A DNA stretch of 64,000 nucleotides. Source: Vitreoscilla massiliensis (GTDB taxonomy: Bacteria; Pseudomonadota; Gammaproteobacteria; Burkholderiales; Neisseriaceae). The notes under the pieces are model-generated. The model did no database searches, was not told the origin of the DNA, and was given only the letters and a program-made list of their open reading frames with translations. Shown here piece by piece: positions 44,844 to 53,340 of the stretch. A program made the position numbers and the translations under genes. Location: contig NZ_LN898221.1 in the NCBI RefSeq assembly GCF_001457815.1, positions 1,259,053 to 1,323,052 of the forward strand, in the 5' to 3' direction. Each line of letters starts with the position of its first letter. The first letter of the stretch is position 1.

Positions 44844-45318
44844 GTGCGCTCTCCGCTTCAGAAGCTGATGTGACCCAGCCCTACCCACTTGTTTTTATAT
44901 AAAGTACTTATTTGAACGACAAATTTACCAGCATAGTCTTCATAACCATCAAAATAAATTAAAGTAAAAAACTTTAAAGTATCAATTCAGTTAACAATTA
45001 GTTGCATTAATCGAAATCTACTTTAAATAAGTTATCCACTCCAATTGATTTTTAAAATCATTCTAATCACTTCAATAAATAACAATTTTGGAAATAATAT
45101 ATTGCGGATATTGCAACTGTATACTAAGATTTATTGACTTAAAAAACTAATTTTTAAGCTTAACGAATTTAGAATAAATGCACATATTTATTTTTTCCGT
45201 TAAGCTAAGTATCAAAAATATAGGCGTTTTTCTGAAAACCACCGCTGTCATTGATATTGTTACCATTGAAATTACCACATATGTCATGAACATTAATATT
45301 GCACAGTGAGGCGACATC
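44844..45318. other. AT-rich intergenic region of the kinase locus
   Basis: About 475 bases, markedly AT-rich, between divergent genes. It probably carries both promoters and perhaps regulator sites. No DUS, no clear hairpin, and the open frame at 45147-45425 (minus) looks like chance. Confidence 0.5.
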
Positions 45319-47043
45319 ATGCAGCAAAAAAAATCGAATGAGATGTTGCAAACCTTGAAGCAACAACGGGTGTTATTGGCTATCTCCGTCTTCACCATTG
45401 TCACCGTATTGCTATTGATAAACAATTATCAGTTACTGCCCAGTAGTAATGAATCGGGTCGTTACGCGCAATTATTGGGCATCGCTTTGGCTTTGTTTGT
45501 TGGCATCATCGCTTATTTCAACATCACCCAGTCCAAACGCAAACAAGCGCAGCTGTTGGACACGCAACAACAAACTCACGCCATCTTAAAATCGGTTGGC
45601 AGCGGCTTATTCTTAATCAATACCGACTTAAAAATCAGCAATGAATATTCCAAACAATTAGAGAGCATTTTGGGGCAACACGATTTGGCGCAAAAAAGTT
45701 TGTTGCAAATTTTGTCACAACTGGTGTCAGAACCCGAATTATTGGTGATACAAGGCTTTTTAAAACAGCTGTTCGACAGCAAGGTCAACGAAAAACTGAT
45801 ACAGGAATTGAACCCGCTCAACCAAATCGATGTGCGCATCGTCAATACCCAAGGCAAACGCAGCAACCGCTGTTTGGATTTTCAATTCACGCGCATTTAT
45901 GAGCACAAACAAATTGTGTCGGTATTGGTGAATGTGACCGACATCACCCGTTCGGTACAGCAACAACAGCAAACTGTGTTTCGCTCCGATTTACAGGCCA
46001 ACTTATTGCTCGCCATCATGCATGCCGACCGCGATGAGGTGGCGCAATTCAGCAAACAAACCAAGCTGCAATTGGAAACCATACACGAGGTCTTGTCGCA
46101 AGAAAGCGGCTCAACCAAATCGCAAAAACTCAAAATCGAACCGCTGACCCAACACATACACCAATTGCGTTGCAATGCCAATCAGCTCAATTTGCAAATG
46201 TTGGTGTATTTAAGCGATGAGTTTGAACAGCATTTGCTGTATTTGAAACAACAAAACTACCTCAATCACGACGACTTCTTGCCTTTGGACATCACCTTAG
46301 ACCAAATGGATCATGTGTTACAAACCATCAATCAAGTCCACACCCGTTTGCAACAAGCCGAAGTCCCTGTTACCGCCGCACCGACCGTCAGTATCGCCTC
46401 GCCGGAAACCACCTTACAGCGTTGGCAACTCGATGTGCAGCAATTGGCCAAGCGCCAACACAAAAACATCCACCTGATTTGTACCAATGCCTCGTTTCAA
46501 AACCTGCCGATACAGTGGGTAGACAAAATCCAAGATTTGACTTGGCATTTGATCAGCAATGCGGTGGTGCATGGCATAGAAAACGCGGATGAGCGCGAAG
46601 CCATGGCCAAAACCGAGCACGGCCAAGTCACGGTATCGCTGCTGGACATGGGACAAGAATACCGCTTGAGCATAGAAGACGATGGCAAAGGCATAGACTA
46701 TGAAGCGGTACAAGCACATGCCGCTGATTTGGGTTGGTGCCAAGACGAATTGGGCGCACCGATTAACAAAGTACAAATGCTGCAATACCTGTTTCAGGCC
46801 GAGTTCTCTACCCTAGGACAAATGAGCAGCGATGCTGGCGACGGCATGGGTTTGTATTGGGTGCAAACTTGGGTAGATGAAATGCGCGGCCACATAGATG
46901 TGGTGACACAGCCACACCAATTCACCCGCTTCATCATCACCATACCCAAACCAACCAATGCCGCAGCGCTGTCAGACCAAGATGAGATGGAGCCAAACTC
47001 CGCTGCCAGCGATGCCGATGATGAGGAGCATTACATTGTTTGA
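45319..47043 (+). CDS. Membrane PAS/HPt/CheA-type histidine kinase
   Basis: A 574-residue protein. Transmembrane segments at about 19-36 and 50-68, a PAS domain at about 85-212 (ILKSVGSGLFLIN ... LVNVTDIT), then a helical domain in which HQLRCNANQL (His281) matches the H-x-L-K-G-x-A-x-x-L core of HPt domains. The C-terminal ATPase has a CheA-like N box HLISNAVVHGIENADERE, DDGKGIDYEAV (G1) and GDGMGLYWV (G2). No DHp or receiver domain is seen. It would phosphorylate His281 or another partner. TGAGG precedes the ATG; the end overlaps the GTPase gene by eight bases. Confidence 0.75.
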   Translation: MQQKKSNEMLQTLKQQRVLLAISVFTIVTVLLLINNYQLLPSSNESGRYAQLLGIALALFVGIIAYFNITQSKRKQAQLLDTQQQTHAILKSVGSGLFLINTDLKISNEYSKQLESILGQHDLAQKSLLQILSQLVSEPELLVIQGFLKQLFDSKVNEKLIQELNPLNQIDVRIVNTQGKRSNRCLDFQFTRIYEHKQIVSVLVNVTDITRSVQQQQQTVFRSDLQANLLLAIMHADRDEVAQFSKQTKLQLETIHEVLSQESGSTKSQKLKIEPLTQHIHQLRCNANQLNLQMLVYLSDEFEQHLLYLKQQNYLNHDDFLPLDITLDQMDHVLQTINQVHTRLQQAEVPVTAAPTVSIASPETTLQRWQLDVQQLAKRQHKNIHLICTNASFQNLPIQWVDKIQDLTWHLISNAVVHGIENADEREAMAKTEHGQVTVSLLDMGQEYRLSIEDDGKGIDYEAVQAHAADLGWCQDELGAPINKVQMLQYLFQAEFSTLGQMSSDAGDGMGLYWVQTWVDEMRGHIDVVTQPHQFTRFIITIPKPTNAAALSDQDEMEPNSAASDADDEEHYIV

Positions 47044-47560
47044 ACACAAAATCATATTTACCGGCCCAGTGGGTGCGGGTAAAACCACGCTGATTAAGGC
47101 TTTCAGTGGCACCGAACCGGTCTTAACCGAAGTGCGCGCCTCCGATGAAGTCTCTGAATTGAAAGAACAAACCACTGTTGCCATGGATTACGGTTCGGTG
47201 GTTTTGGATGAAGAAACCAAAGTGCACATGTACGGCACACCGGGGCAAAAACGCTTTGATTTCATGTGGGACATCTTAAGCCGTGGCAGCATGGGTTTGG
47301 CCATCTTGGTCAATGCCAAAGCACCCAAACCTTTGGACGATTTGCGCTTTTATCTGGATGCGTTCAAAGGTTTGATTGTTGAGCAAGATTTGCCGGTGGT
47401 GGTGGGCATAAACCAAGTCAATAAAGACCAACCCGAACCCAGCCGCGCCGAATTCAAGGCCGTGGCCGAAGAGTTTCGCCTAGGCATCCCCGTATTGATG
47501 ATAGACGCACGCGAAGAAAAAGACGTGCGCCGCATGGTGATGACCTTATTGTTCAGTTAA
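47036..47560 (+). CDS. Small Ras-like GTPase (COG2229 / MglA-like)
   Basis: A 174-residue GTPase. G1 is FTGPVGAGKTT (residues 8-18), the switch region TTVAMDYGSV, G3 MYGTPGQKRFDFMW, G4 GINQVNKDQ, G5 IDARE. This form, with GTPGQxRFDFMW, is the bacterial group found with roadblock proteins and signalling kinases (for example in Streptomyces conservons). AGGAG is eight bases before TTG at 47036, which overlaps the kinase stop, so the two proteins are made together. It is likely the output switch of the kinase. No roadblock-type regulator is in the window. Confidence 0.85.
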   Translation: MFEHKIIFTGPVGAGKTTLIKAFSGTEPVLTEVRASDEVSELKEQTTVAMDYGSVVLDEETKVHMYGTPGQKRFDFMWDILSRGSMGLAILVNAKAPKPLDDLRFYLDAFKGLIVEQDLPVVVGINQVNKDQPEPSRAEFKAVAEEFRLGIPVLMIDAREEKDVRRMVMTLLFS

Positions 47561-47618
47561 GTTTCACACGCCCGACTACACACACCAAGGGCTAGCGGTC
47601 TGCAACCACCCACACAGG

Positions 47619-47632
47619 TTACAGGCCGCTTT
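47619..47632 (-). repeat. Single DUS copy between convergent genes
   Basis: TTACAGGCCGCTTT followed by further T, unpaired; between the GTPase and nucleotidyltransferase genes. Confidence 0.65.
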
Positions 47633-47650
47633 TTTATGCCTGCCATCACC

Positions 47651-48715
47651 TCAAGCCTGATAAAACGCTTGCCTTACTTCAACCAACACCTGCAATACCG
47701 CCGCACTGTCAGGCACCTCTGGCAAACGGCACACCGCATACGCTTGTTCCACCTGTTGCATCAAGCGCTCAGCCCGTGTCAGCAAATCCGCATACGCAAA
47801 TTCACCGGCCTTAATCGCCAACAATTCATCGCGATTGTCGCGCCATACCCGCACCTCACCATAAAGCGCAATGTCCAACGCCGTGTACAACAAGCGAAAC
47901 GTGTGCATCATGTTTTTGCTGTCATATTCGGCGCCATGGGCAACATTGGTCTGATAGCGCACCTCGTTGCGCTCCGCCACCCAGCGCCAATACGCTTGGT
48001 ATTCGCGCAAATAACTGCTGTAACCGTCTTGATTGAAACTCAAATACGCGCGCATGGGCACATGTTCAGGCACCGAACTCAAGCGCAGCGACGTTGATTC
48101 AGCCGCGGCCACACCGTGAAAACCCAAGCTGCCGTCTTCATCCACAAACAGCGCGTACACATCGTGGGCATGATTGAGTTTGACCAAGCCAATATGTGCG
48201 GCCTGTAAACCTTGCTGTTGCAACCATTGCAGCAAAGGCACAGTAGCAGCGGCCTGTAACACATGGCAAAAATCCAACAGCGTTTTCTTCTCCGCCGCCA
48301 TCGGATTGACGATTTTCTTGTTCAAGCCGCGCGCTTTTTTAATCTGACCATAGGCATAGCCGGCAAATGTGTGCAGACATTGCTTGGACAACAGCCATTC
48401 AGGCCGCAATGCCTCCAGCAGTGGATGGCGGTATAACAAAGCGTGGGCAGGAGTATGGAGCAATTCCAATAAATTGGGGTTGCTGGCCAGCAGCAAAGAC
48501 ACGAATTTGCGCCATTCGTAATACACTATGTCATTGCTGGGATTGTTCAATTGCTCTGGCGGATTGAGCGCGTAAAAGTCGCACTCAGGCAACACAAACA
48601 CGCCTTTGATGTCGGTGTCCGACTCGGGCGTGTCCAAACCATACGCGCGCGAACCCGACAGCGCTCGCAGCAACAAATGTTGTGTGCTGTGTTCCAGCTC
48701 AGACACATTCAGCAT
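47651..48715 (-). CDS. Nucleotidyltransferase (RlaP/PF10127-type)
   Basis: A 354-residue protein. ALSGSRAYGLDTPESDTDIKGVFVLP near the N-terminus is the polymerase-beta type GS...DxD motif of the RlaP family, followed by VYYEWRKFVSLLLASNPNLLELLH, typical of this group. Members accompany RNA ligases or RtcB in some genomes but no such gene is here. Its start overlaps the end of the next nucleotidyltransferase gene by 17 bases, so the two are coupled. DUS copies lie inside at 48198 and 48250. Substrate unknown. Confidence 0.82.
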   Translation of the reverse strand: MLNVSELEHSTQHLLLRALSGSRAYGLDTPESDTDIKGVFVLPECDFYALNPPEQLNNPSNDIVYYEWRKFVSLLLASNPNLLELLHTPAHALLYRHPLLEALRPEWLLSKQCLHTFAGYAYGQIKKARGLNKKIVNPMAAEKKTLLDFCHVLQAAATVPLLQWLQQQGLQAAHIGLVKLNHAHDVYALFVDEDGSLGFHGVAAAESTSLRLSSVPEHVPMRAYLSFNQDGYSSYLREYQAYWRWVAERNEVRYQTNVAHGAEYDSKNMMHTFRLLYTALDIALYGEVRVWRDNRDELLAIKAGEFAYADLLTRAERLMQQVEQAYAVCRLPEVPDSAAVLQVLVEVRQAFYQA

Positions 48716-49460
48716 CGCGCCCTACCCAATTGCGGAAAAAAGCATTGATGTCAGCGCCATCGGCAATATCGCGCTCAGGCAACACCACCTCGGTTTGCTG
48801 CCACAAATTCGCTATCAATTGTTGCAAAGCCGCATCAGGCGTGAACACATGTGCTTCGGCTTGCTCATTTTTAAACATCACCAAATCCCACACCCGCTGC
48901 TGGGTGTCGCTGTCTTGCCCTTGCAGCAACTCGTCCAAAGTCATCGGCGGGATGGTTTGCCGCTGCGCCACCCACAAAGCCGCCAACAATGGCCGCAACA
49001 CATAAAACCATTTTTTCAAACGGATAGCATCATCGTCCTGAAACGCCGCACTGGCGGTTTTGGCAATGCCACGGTAATGGTATAAGGCATTTTTAGGCTG
49101 AAAATACGCTTGCGCCAAGTCCCAAATCTGCGCATGAAATTCCAAATCGCCCTCGTAAATTTGCGGCGATTGCAACCATTCCAACACCACCGCATTCGAG
49201 CCGCGCAACAAGCGCAGCGTCTTGCGCAAGTCCCATGCACCCACATCAAACCAGTCGTCTTCTATCCATTCAAAGCCTTCTTCGGCCGCATCCACTTGCA
49301 AATATTGCTCAGGCGCTTGCACATACACCGCGCGCACATCGTAATCACTGTCGGGCGAAGCAAAGCCCCAGGCGCGGCTGCCGCTTTCTATCGCCCACAA
49401 AATCTGAATGTGGCGTTCGCGGGCGATGTGGCGCAATTTGGTTTGTATCACGGCTTGCAT
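48699..49460 (-). CDS. Nucleotidyltransferase, second member of the pair
   Basis: A 253-residue protein with IESGSRAWGFASPDSDYDVRAVYV (residues about 25-48), the same GS...DxD site as its neighbour, and DVGAWDLRKTLRLLRGSNAVVLEWL after it. The two tandem genes share the fold but are clearly diverged, so this is an old duplication or a two-subunit enzyme. Upstream is a DUS hairpin. Substrate unknown. Confidence 0.82.
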   Translation of the reverse strand: MQAVIQTKLRHIARERHIQILWAIESGSRAWGFASPDSDYDVRAVYVQAPEQYLQVDAAEEGFEWIEDDWFDVGAWDLRKTLRLLRGSNAVVLEWLQSPQIYEGDLEFHAQIWDLAQAYFQPKNALYHYRGIAKTASAAFQDDDAIRLKKWFYVLRPLLAALWVAQRQTIPPMTLDELLQGQDSDTQQRVWDLVMFKNEQAEAHVFTPDAALQQLIANLWQQTEVVLPERDIADGADINAFFRNWVGRDAECV

Positions 49461-49494
49461 GGTCTGTCCTTGTATTGAAGCCCCATCATAACAG

Positions 49495-49536
49495 ATGCGG
49501 CCTGTAAAACACTTGACCTGTGTTTACAGGCCGCAT
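49495..49536. repeat. DUS inverted pair between divergent genes
   Basis: ATGCGGCCTGTAAA and its inverse, with a 14-base loop, in the region upstream of both the nucleotidyltransferase operon and tam. A terminator function makes little sense here. Confidence 0.7.
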
Positions 49537-49634
49537 GTCACTGCTTGTGACACCTAATCTGTGCTGTCGCTTTGCCAATCAGGTAACGGATTTGCTATGC
49601 TGGCACACACCGTCAGAGCCAATGAAAGCCCGCC

Positions 49635-50396
49635 ATGCCATGGAATCCGCAGGTATACGACCAATTCAAAGCCGAGCGGCAGCAGCCGTTTTTTGATTTA
49701 ATCGCCCACATACGACCACAAGCGCAGATGCGCATTGTCGACTTGGGCTGTGGCACCGGAGAGTTAACGCTGGCGCTGGCCGAGCGTTTCGAGGATGCAG
49801 AAGTCATCGGCATAGACAATTCGGCCGAAATGTTGCAACAAGCACCAACCCACGCACGCGTACAATTTCGCCAGCAAACCATCCAAGACTATGTCGCCAA
49901 CGGCGAGAGCGCCGATGTGTTGGTGGCCAATGCTTCGTTGCAATGGCTGGATGGGCACACGATTCTGTGGCCACAATTGATACACAAGTTGCGACCGCAA
50001 GGACAATTGGCGGTGCAAATGCCCAACCAAGCGCACAACCGCTTGAACCAATTACTGGGCTTGTTGGCACAACAAGCGCCGTATGCCGACTTATTACAAG
50101 GCTGGCACCGCCCAAGCTCAGTATTGGAATTGGACGATTACGCCCAAATACTGTTTGGCGCCCAAGCCCAAACGATGACCTTATACCAAAAAGTCTACCC
50201 ACAAATCGCCGCCAGCAGCGAGGACTTGTACCAATTCATCGCCGGCTCCGCCCTTATCCCGTATTTGGAACACTTGCCTACCAGCGCCCATGCGGCGTTT
50301 ATCGCCGCCTTCAAACACAGCATAGAACAAGCGTTTCCACACATGCCCGCTTTATACGCATTCAAACGCGTCTTGATGCACGCGCAGTTTGCTTAA
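49635..50396 (+). CDS. tam: Trans-aconitate 2-methyltransferase-like
   Basis: A 253-residue SAM-dependent methyltransferase. MPWNPQVYDQFKAERQQPFFDLI is the Tam N-terminus, VDLGCGTGELTLALAERF the SAM loop, VIGIDNSAEML motif II and ANASLQWLDGH the Tam-typical substrate region. It would methylate trans-aconitate formed by isomerisation of cis-aconitate. Monocistronic, with a DUS terminator behind. Confidence 0.88.
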   Translation: MPWNPQVYDQFKAERQQPFFDLIAHIRPQAQMRIVDLGCGTGELTLALAERFEDAEVIGIDNSAEMLQQAPTHARVQFRQQTIQDYVANGESADVLVANASLQWLDGHTILWPQLIHKLRPQGQLAVQMPNQAHNRLNQLLGLLAQQAPYADLLQGWHRPSSVLELDDYAQILFGAQAQTMTLYQKVYPQIAASSEDLYQFIAGSALIPYLEHLPTSAHAAFIAAFKHSIEQAFPHMPALYAFKRVLMHAQFA

Positions 50397-50403
50397 ACCA
50401 CAC

Positions 50404-50449
50404 AAAAGCGGCCTGTAAAGCCATAGTGAATGGTTTACAGGCCGCTTTT
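50404..50449 (+). terminator. DUS inverted pair, tam terminator
   Basis: AAAAGCGGCCTGTAAA and its inverse with a 14-base loop, ending in four T, eight bases after the tam stop. Confidence 0.7.
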
Positions 50450-50890
50450 GTAAGAGAGTGAGCTGAGTTATAAATAGATGCCATAAACAAACTTACAGGC
50501 CGCTTATAAGAAGTGCGCTTGGTTCCAATTGATGCCTTGAACAAGACAGCGCTGTTGATGCCCATCTCATTGCCCCGCGCTTAAGGCACAGAATGGGATT
50601 AAAACAAGTCCGCACACGCGCTGGCCGAACAGATGCCGTAGCAGTCTAGGCACAATCACTGAAATTGGCGCAGCGCTGACGCGTTCAAACGGCTCAGTGG
50701 CACGGCATCGCATTCTCCGCACCACAGTGGATTGTGGGATTGCCATTGCCAATGTGCGCGGTTTTGACGCAATACGGCGATTCGCTGCGGTGTTCACGCG
50801 CTATGATTCCCCCCTGTCCACGCCCAGATTCAGCCACATTGTTATCTTCGCCACCACTCCAACGGCCTTGTCCCGCATGCGTGTCATGCA
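50450..50890. other. Intergenic region, no gene supported
   Basis: Some 440 bases between tam and secB. It holds one DUS (50493-50505) and short chance frames on both strands (50567-50797, 50694-50960), none with a Shine-Dalgarno or family likeness. It may be decayed coding DNA. Confidence 0.45.
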
Positions 50891-50891
50891 T

Positions 50892-50928
50892 AAAAAAACA
50901 CCACCTTGCTGAACAAGATGGTGTTTTT
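50892..50928 (-). terminator. secB terminator
   Basis: ACACCACCTTG and CAAGATGGTGT form an 11-pair stem with one G-T or mismatch; seven A upstream give a T run on the minus strand. Confidence 0.85.
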
Positions 50929-50943
50929 ATCATTGCATAAGGC

Positions 50944-51405
50944 TTAAGCGTTGCCTTCAACCGCTTGGCCTTGTGATTGGTACATGGCTTCGAAGTTAAT
51001 CGGCGCCAACATCACTGGTGGGAAGCCAGCGCGGGTTACCGTGGTTGAAATCGCTTCACGAGCATAAGGGAACAAGATGTTAGGACAAGCGACGCCCAAC
51101 AACAAGTTGATGTCTTCTTCGTCGATGTTGGCAATGCGGAAAATACCGCTTTGTGTCACTTCAGACAAGAACATGGTTTTGTCTTCGTTTTCCAATTTGG
51201 CGGTCACGGTCACGGTCACGCTCACATTGTAAAAACCTTCTTCAATCAATTCACCGCGGGTGGCAACTTTCATTTCCACTTCGGGTGATTCATTGGTCAA
51301 AAAGACTTGCGGTGCGTGTGGCACTTCCAAAGACAAATCTTTTACGTAAATTTTTTCAATGCTGAACACAGGTTGGGTTTCAACTGCTTGGTTTTCTTCT
51401 GCCAT
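50944..51405 (-). CDS. secB: Protein-export chaperone SecB
   Basis: About 153 residues. FSIEKIYVKDLSLEVPHAP at the start, FLSEVTQSGIFRIANI and LLLGVACPNILFPYAREAISTTVTRAGFPPVML are diagnostic of SecB, the tetrameric chaperone that hands preproteins to SecA. The frame opens four codons earlier (51417), but the ATG at 51403-51405 has GGAAA before it and gives a more usual start. It follows grxC closely, as in Neisseria. Confidence 0.95.
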   Translation of the reverse strand: MAEENQAVETQPVFSIEKIYVKDLSLEVPHAPQVFLTNESPEVEMKVATRGELIEEGFYNVSVTVTVTAKLENEDKTMFLSEVTQSGIFRIANIDEEDINLLLGVACPNILFPYAREAISTTVTRAGFPPVMLAPINFEAMYQSQGQAVEGNA

Positions 51406-51429
51406 TTGGTTTTCCATCTAAGTTACAAA

Positions 51430-51690
51430 TTATTCGCCAGCGAGCAAAGGGTCCAGCTTACTGGCGCGATTGAGCGCATTCAAATCATCGAAACCACCTA
51501 CATGGGTGTCACCGATGAAGATTTGAGGCACGGTACGTCGGCCTGTAATGTCCATCATGTGTTCACGCATTTTCGGATCGGTGTCTATGCGAATTTCTTC
51601 CACTTCGTTGACGCCTTTTTGCTTGAGCAAATTTTTTGCCATGGTGCAAAATGGGCACTGGGCGGTAGTATACATAATCACTTTTTGCAT
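51430..51690 (-). CDS. grxC: Glutaredoxin 3
   Basis: An 86-residue glutaredoxin: VIMYTTAQCPFCTMAKNLL holds the CPFC redox site, and RRTVPQIFIGDTHVGGFDDL the cis-Pro and glutathione-binding residues. The start at 51688-51690 (MQKVIMY) is preferred over the long extension upstream. It precedes secB by 24 bases, so grxC-secB form an operon. The protein reduces disulfides and glutathione adducts in the cytoplasm. Confidence 0.95.
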   Translation of the reverse strand: MQKVIMYTTAQCPFCTMAKNLLKQKGVNEVEEIRIDTDPKMREHMMDITGRRTVPQIFIGDTHVGGFDDLNALNRASKLDPLLAGE

Positions 51691-51764
51691 CGCATCTGTC
51701 CCGTTAACAAAACGTGATTCCAAGATAGGGGCAAACGGCACAAATTGCAAGGGCAGTGCCCAGA

Positions 51765-53195
51765 CTAATGTGGCATGGCCATGATTTTGGTCACCACATT
51801 GTCCATTTGCGTTAAGGTTTGCGGCGTGTCTTTGCCATTGACCATCACCACGATGGCCAGCGTTTGCCCCGCGTCGTCCACGCCATAACCTGCCAAGGCA
51901 TGCACATTGTCGAGCGTGCCGGTTTTCAAATGCAAGCGGCCTGTAAGCGGCTTAAAGCGTTTGCGCAGCGTGCCATCGACGCCGGCAATGGGCAAACTGT
52001 TCCAAAATGGCTCACGGTAAGGGCTGTGATAAGCTTTATTGAGCAAGCTGCCCATCATGCGCGCGCTGACGCGTTCGCGCCGTGACAAGCCCGAACCATT
52101 TTCCAATACCAATTGGCCATCGTTAATGCCATCGCTGTTCATTTGCTGCTGCAATTGCTGCAGCGCTTGCGTAGCCTCTACCTTATTGCCGGTGTCCGAC
52201 AGCATCACCAAGCTGCGGGCGATGACGTTATTGGAATACTTGTTCATGGTTTCCACCACCTTGGCCACAGGTTCAGACTGGTGTTTGGCCAAGATGCGCC
52301 CCGCCGCAATCGGCGTGGTACTGACACGGTACGAATCGGCACCCATGCCGCCCATGCCGCGCCACAAGCCACTGAACGCCCGATACACAAACTCATCGCC
52401 GACCACGCCTTTGCTGTACATGGTTTGATCGGTACAGGCCGCATTGATGCTGCCTTTGAGCAAAATGGTGCTGCCCAACCACTGACTTTGCACTCGATTT
52501 TTCAATAGGCCGCAGTTTTTTTGGCCATTCCAGCGCAATTGGCTGTCGTCGACATTGACGCCGGCCAATTGCGGAAACAATTTCCAGCGCTCTTGCTCTT
52601 GATTGGTGAATTGCAGCCACACCACATGGTAGTCGAGCATGTGCGTATCGGGGTCGACGGTAAACGCGGCGTCGCTGTCATCGTGAAACGCCTCAGCCGT
52701 GGGCACGCTTTGCCACAGGCTTTTGTCCAATACCAACTGCCCTTGGATGTGGCGCACGCCCGCCGCTTGCAATTGCTGCATCATTTCTTGCAGCGCATTG
52801 TGGTCTAACGTTGGGTCGCCGCTGCCGCGCCAAACCAAATCGCCTTGCAACACGCCGTTTTCAATCTTGGCCTTGCTGTGCCAATAAGTGCGGATGCGGT
52901 AATCGGGACTTAAACGATTGAGGCTGTACCAAGCGGTGAGCAGCTTCATCGTCGAAGCCGGATTCATCGCCGCATCGGCGCGGTGCTCCGCTATGGTGCG
53001 GCCTGTGTCCATGTTTTGCACAAACACCGCCACCTCATTGTCTTTCAGGCCGCTTAAATCCAGCGCCAGTGCGGTCGGTGAACATACCACCGCCAGTGCA
53101 GCCAGAGTAAGACTGAATAGCGGCTTTGGTTGATGGTGAAACAAATGAATTAATTTTTTATTCAACATATTCAATGGATTGTTTATTTGTTTCAT
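51765..53195 (-). CDS. dacB: D-alanyl-D-alanine carboxypeptidase/endopeptidase PBP4
   Basis: A 476-residue S13 family periplasmic enzyme. A signal sequence (LFSLTLAALAVVCSPTALA) is followed by the three active-site motifs: ASTMK (SxxK), YSNN (SxN) and HLKTGTL (KTG). The long insert typical of PBP4 lies between the first two. The start at 53193-53195 has AAGGTC six bases upstream. It trims and cuts peptidoglycan cross-links. DUS-like GCGGCCTGTAA is inside at 51935. Confidence 0.92.
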   Translation of the reverse strand: MKQINNPLNMLNKKLIHLFHHQPKPLFSLTLAALAVVCSPTALALDLSGLKDNEVAVFVQNMDTGRTIAEHRADAAMNPASTMKLLTAWYSLNRLSPDYRIRTYWHSKAKIENGVLQGDLVWRGSGDPTLDHNALQEMMQQLQAAGVRHIQGQLVLDKSLWQSVPTAEAFHDDSDAAFTVDPDTHMLDYHVVWLQFTNQEQERWKLFPQLAGVNVDDSQLRWNGQKNCGLLKNRVQSQWLGSTILLKGSINAACTDQTMYSKGVVGDEFVYRAFSGLWRGMGGMGADSYRVSTTPIAAGRILAKHQSEPVAKVVETMNKYSNNVIARSLVMLSDTGNKVEATQALQQLQQQMNSDGINDGQLVLENGSGLSRRERVSARMMGSLLNKAYHSPYREPFWNSLPIAGVDGTLRKRFKPLTGRLHLKTGTLDNVHALAGYGVDDAGQTLAIVVMVNGKDTPQTLTQMDNVVTKIMAMPH

Positions 53196-53340
53196 GAAAT
53201 GAGACCTTGACACATTGTTGTCATGCAGCATTTGTCGTTATGATGAAAACACAAGAGCTAAAAGCCAAGTTATCACAATTACATAAAAAAGACTGTTTTT
53301 CTTGAGAGAGGGCCATTCAACACACCCATTAGGAGGTTGT

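Noticed and set aside
45147..45425. 92-codon minus-strand frame in the AT-rich region before the kinase
   Set aside because: It overlaps the kinase start, lacks a Shine-Dalgarno and has a chance composition.
50694..50960. 88-codon minus-strand frame between tam and secB
   Set aside because: It overlaps the secB terminator and the secB 3' end; no motif or ribosome-binding site.
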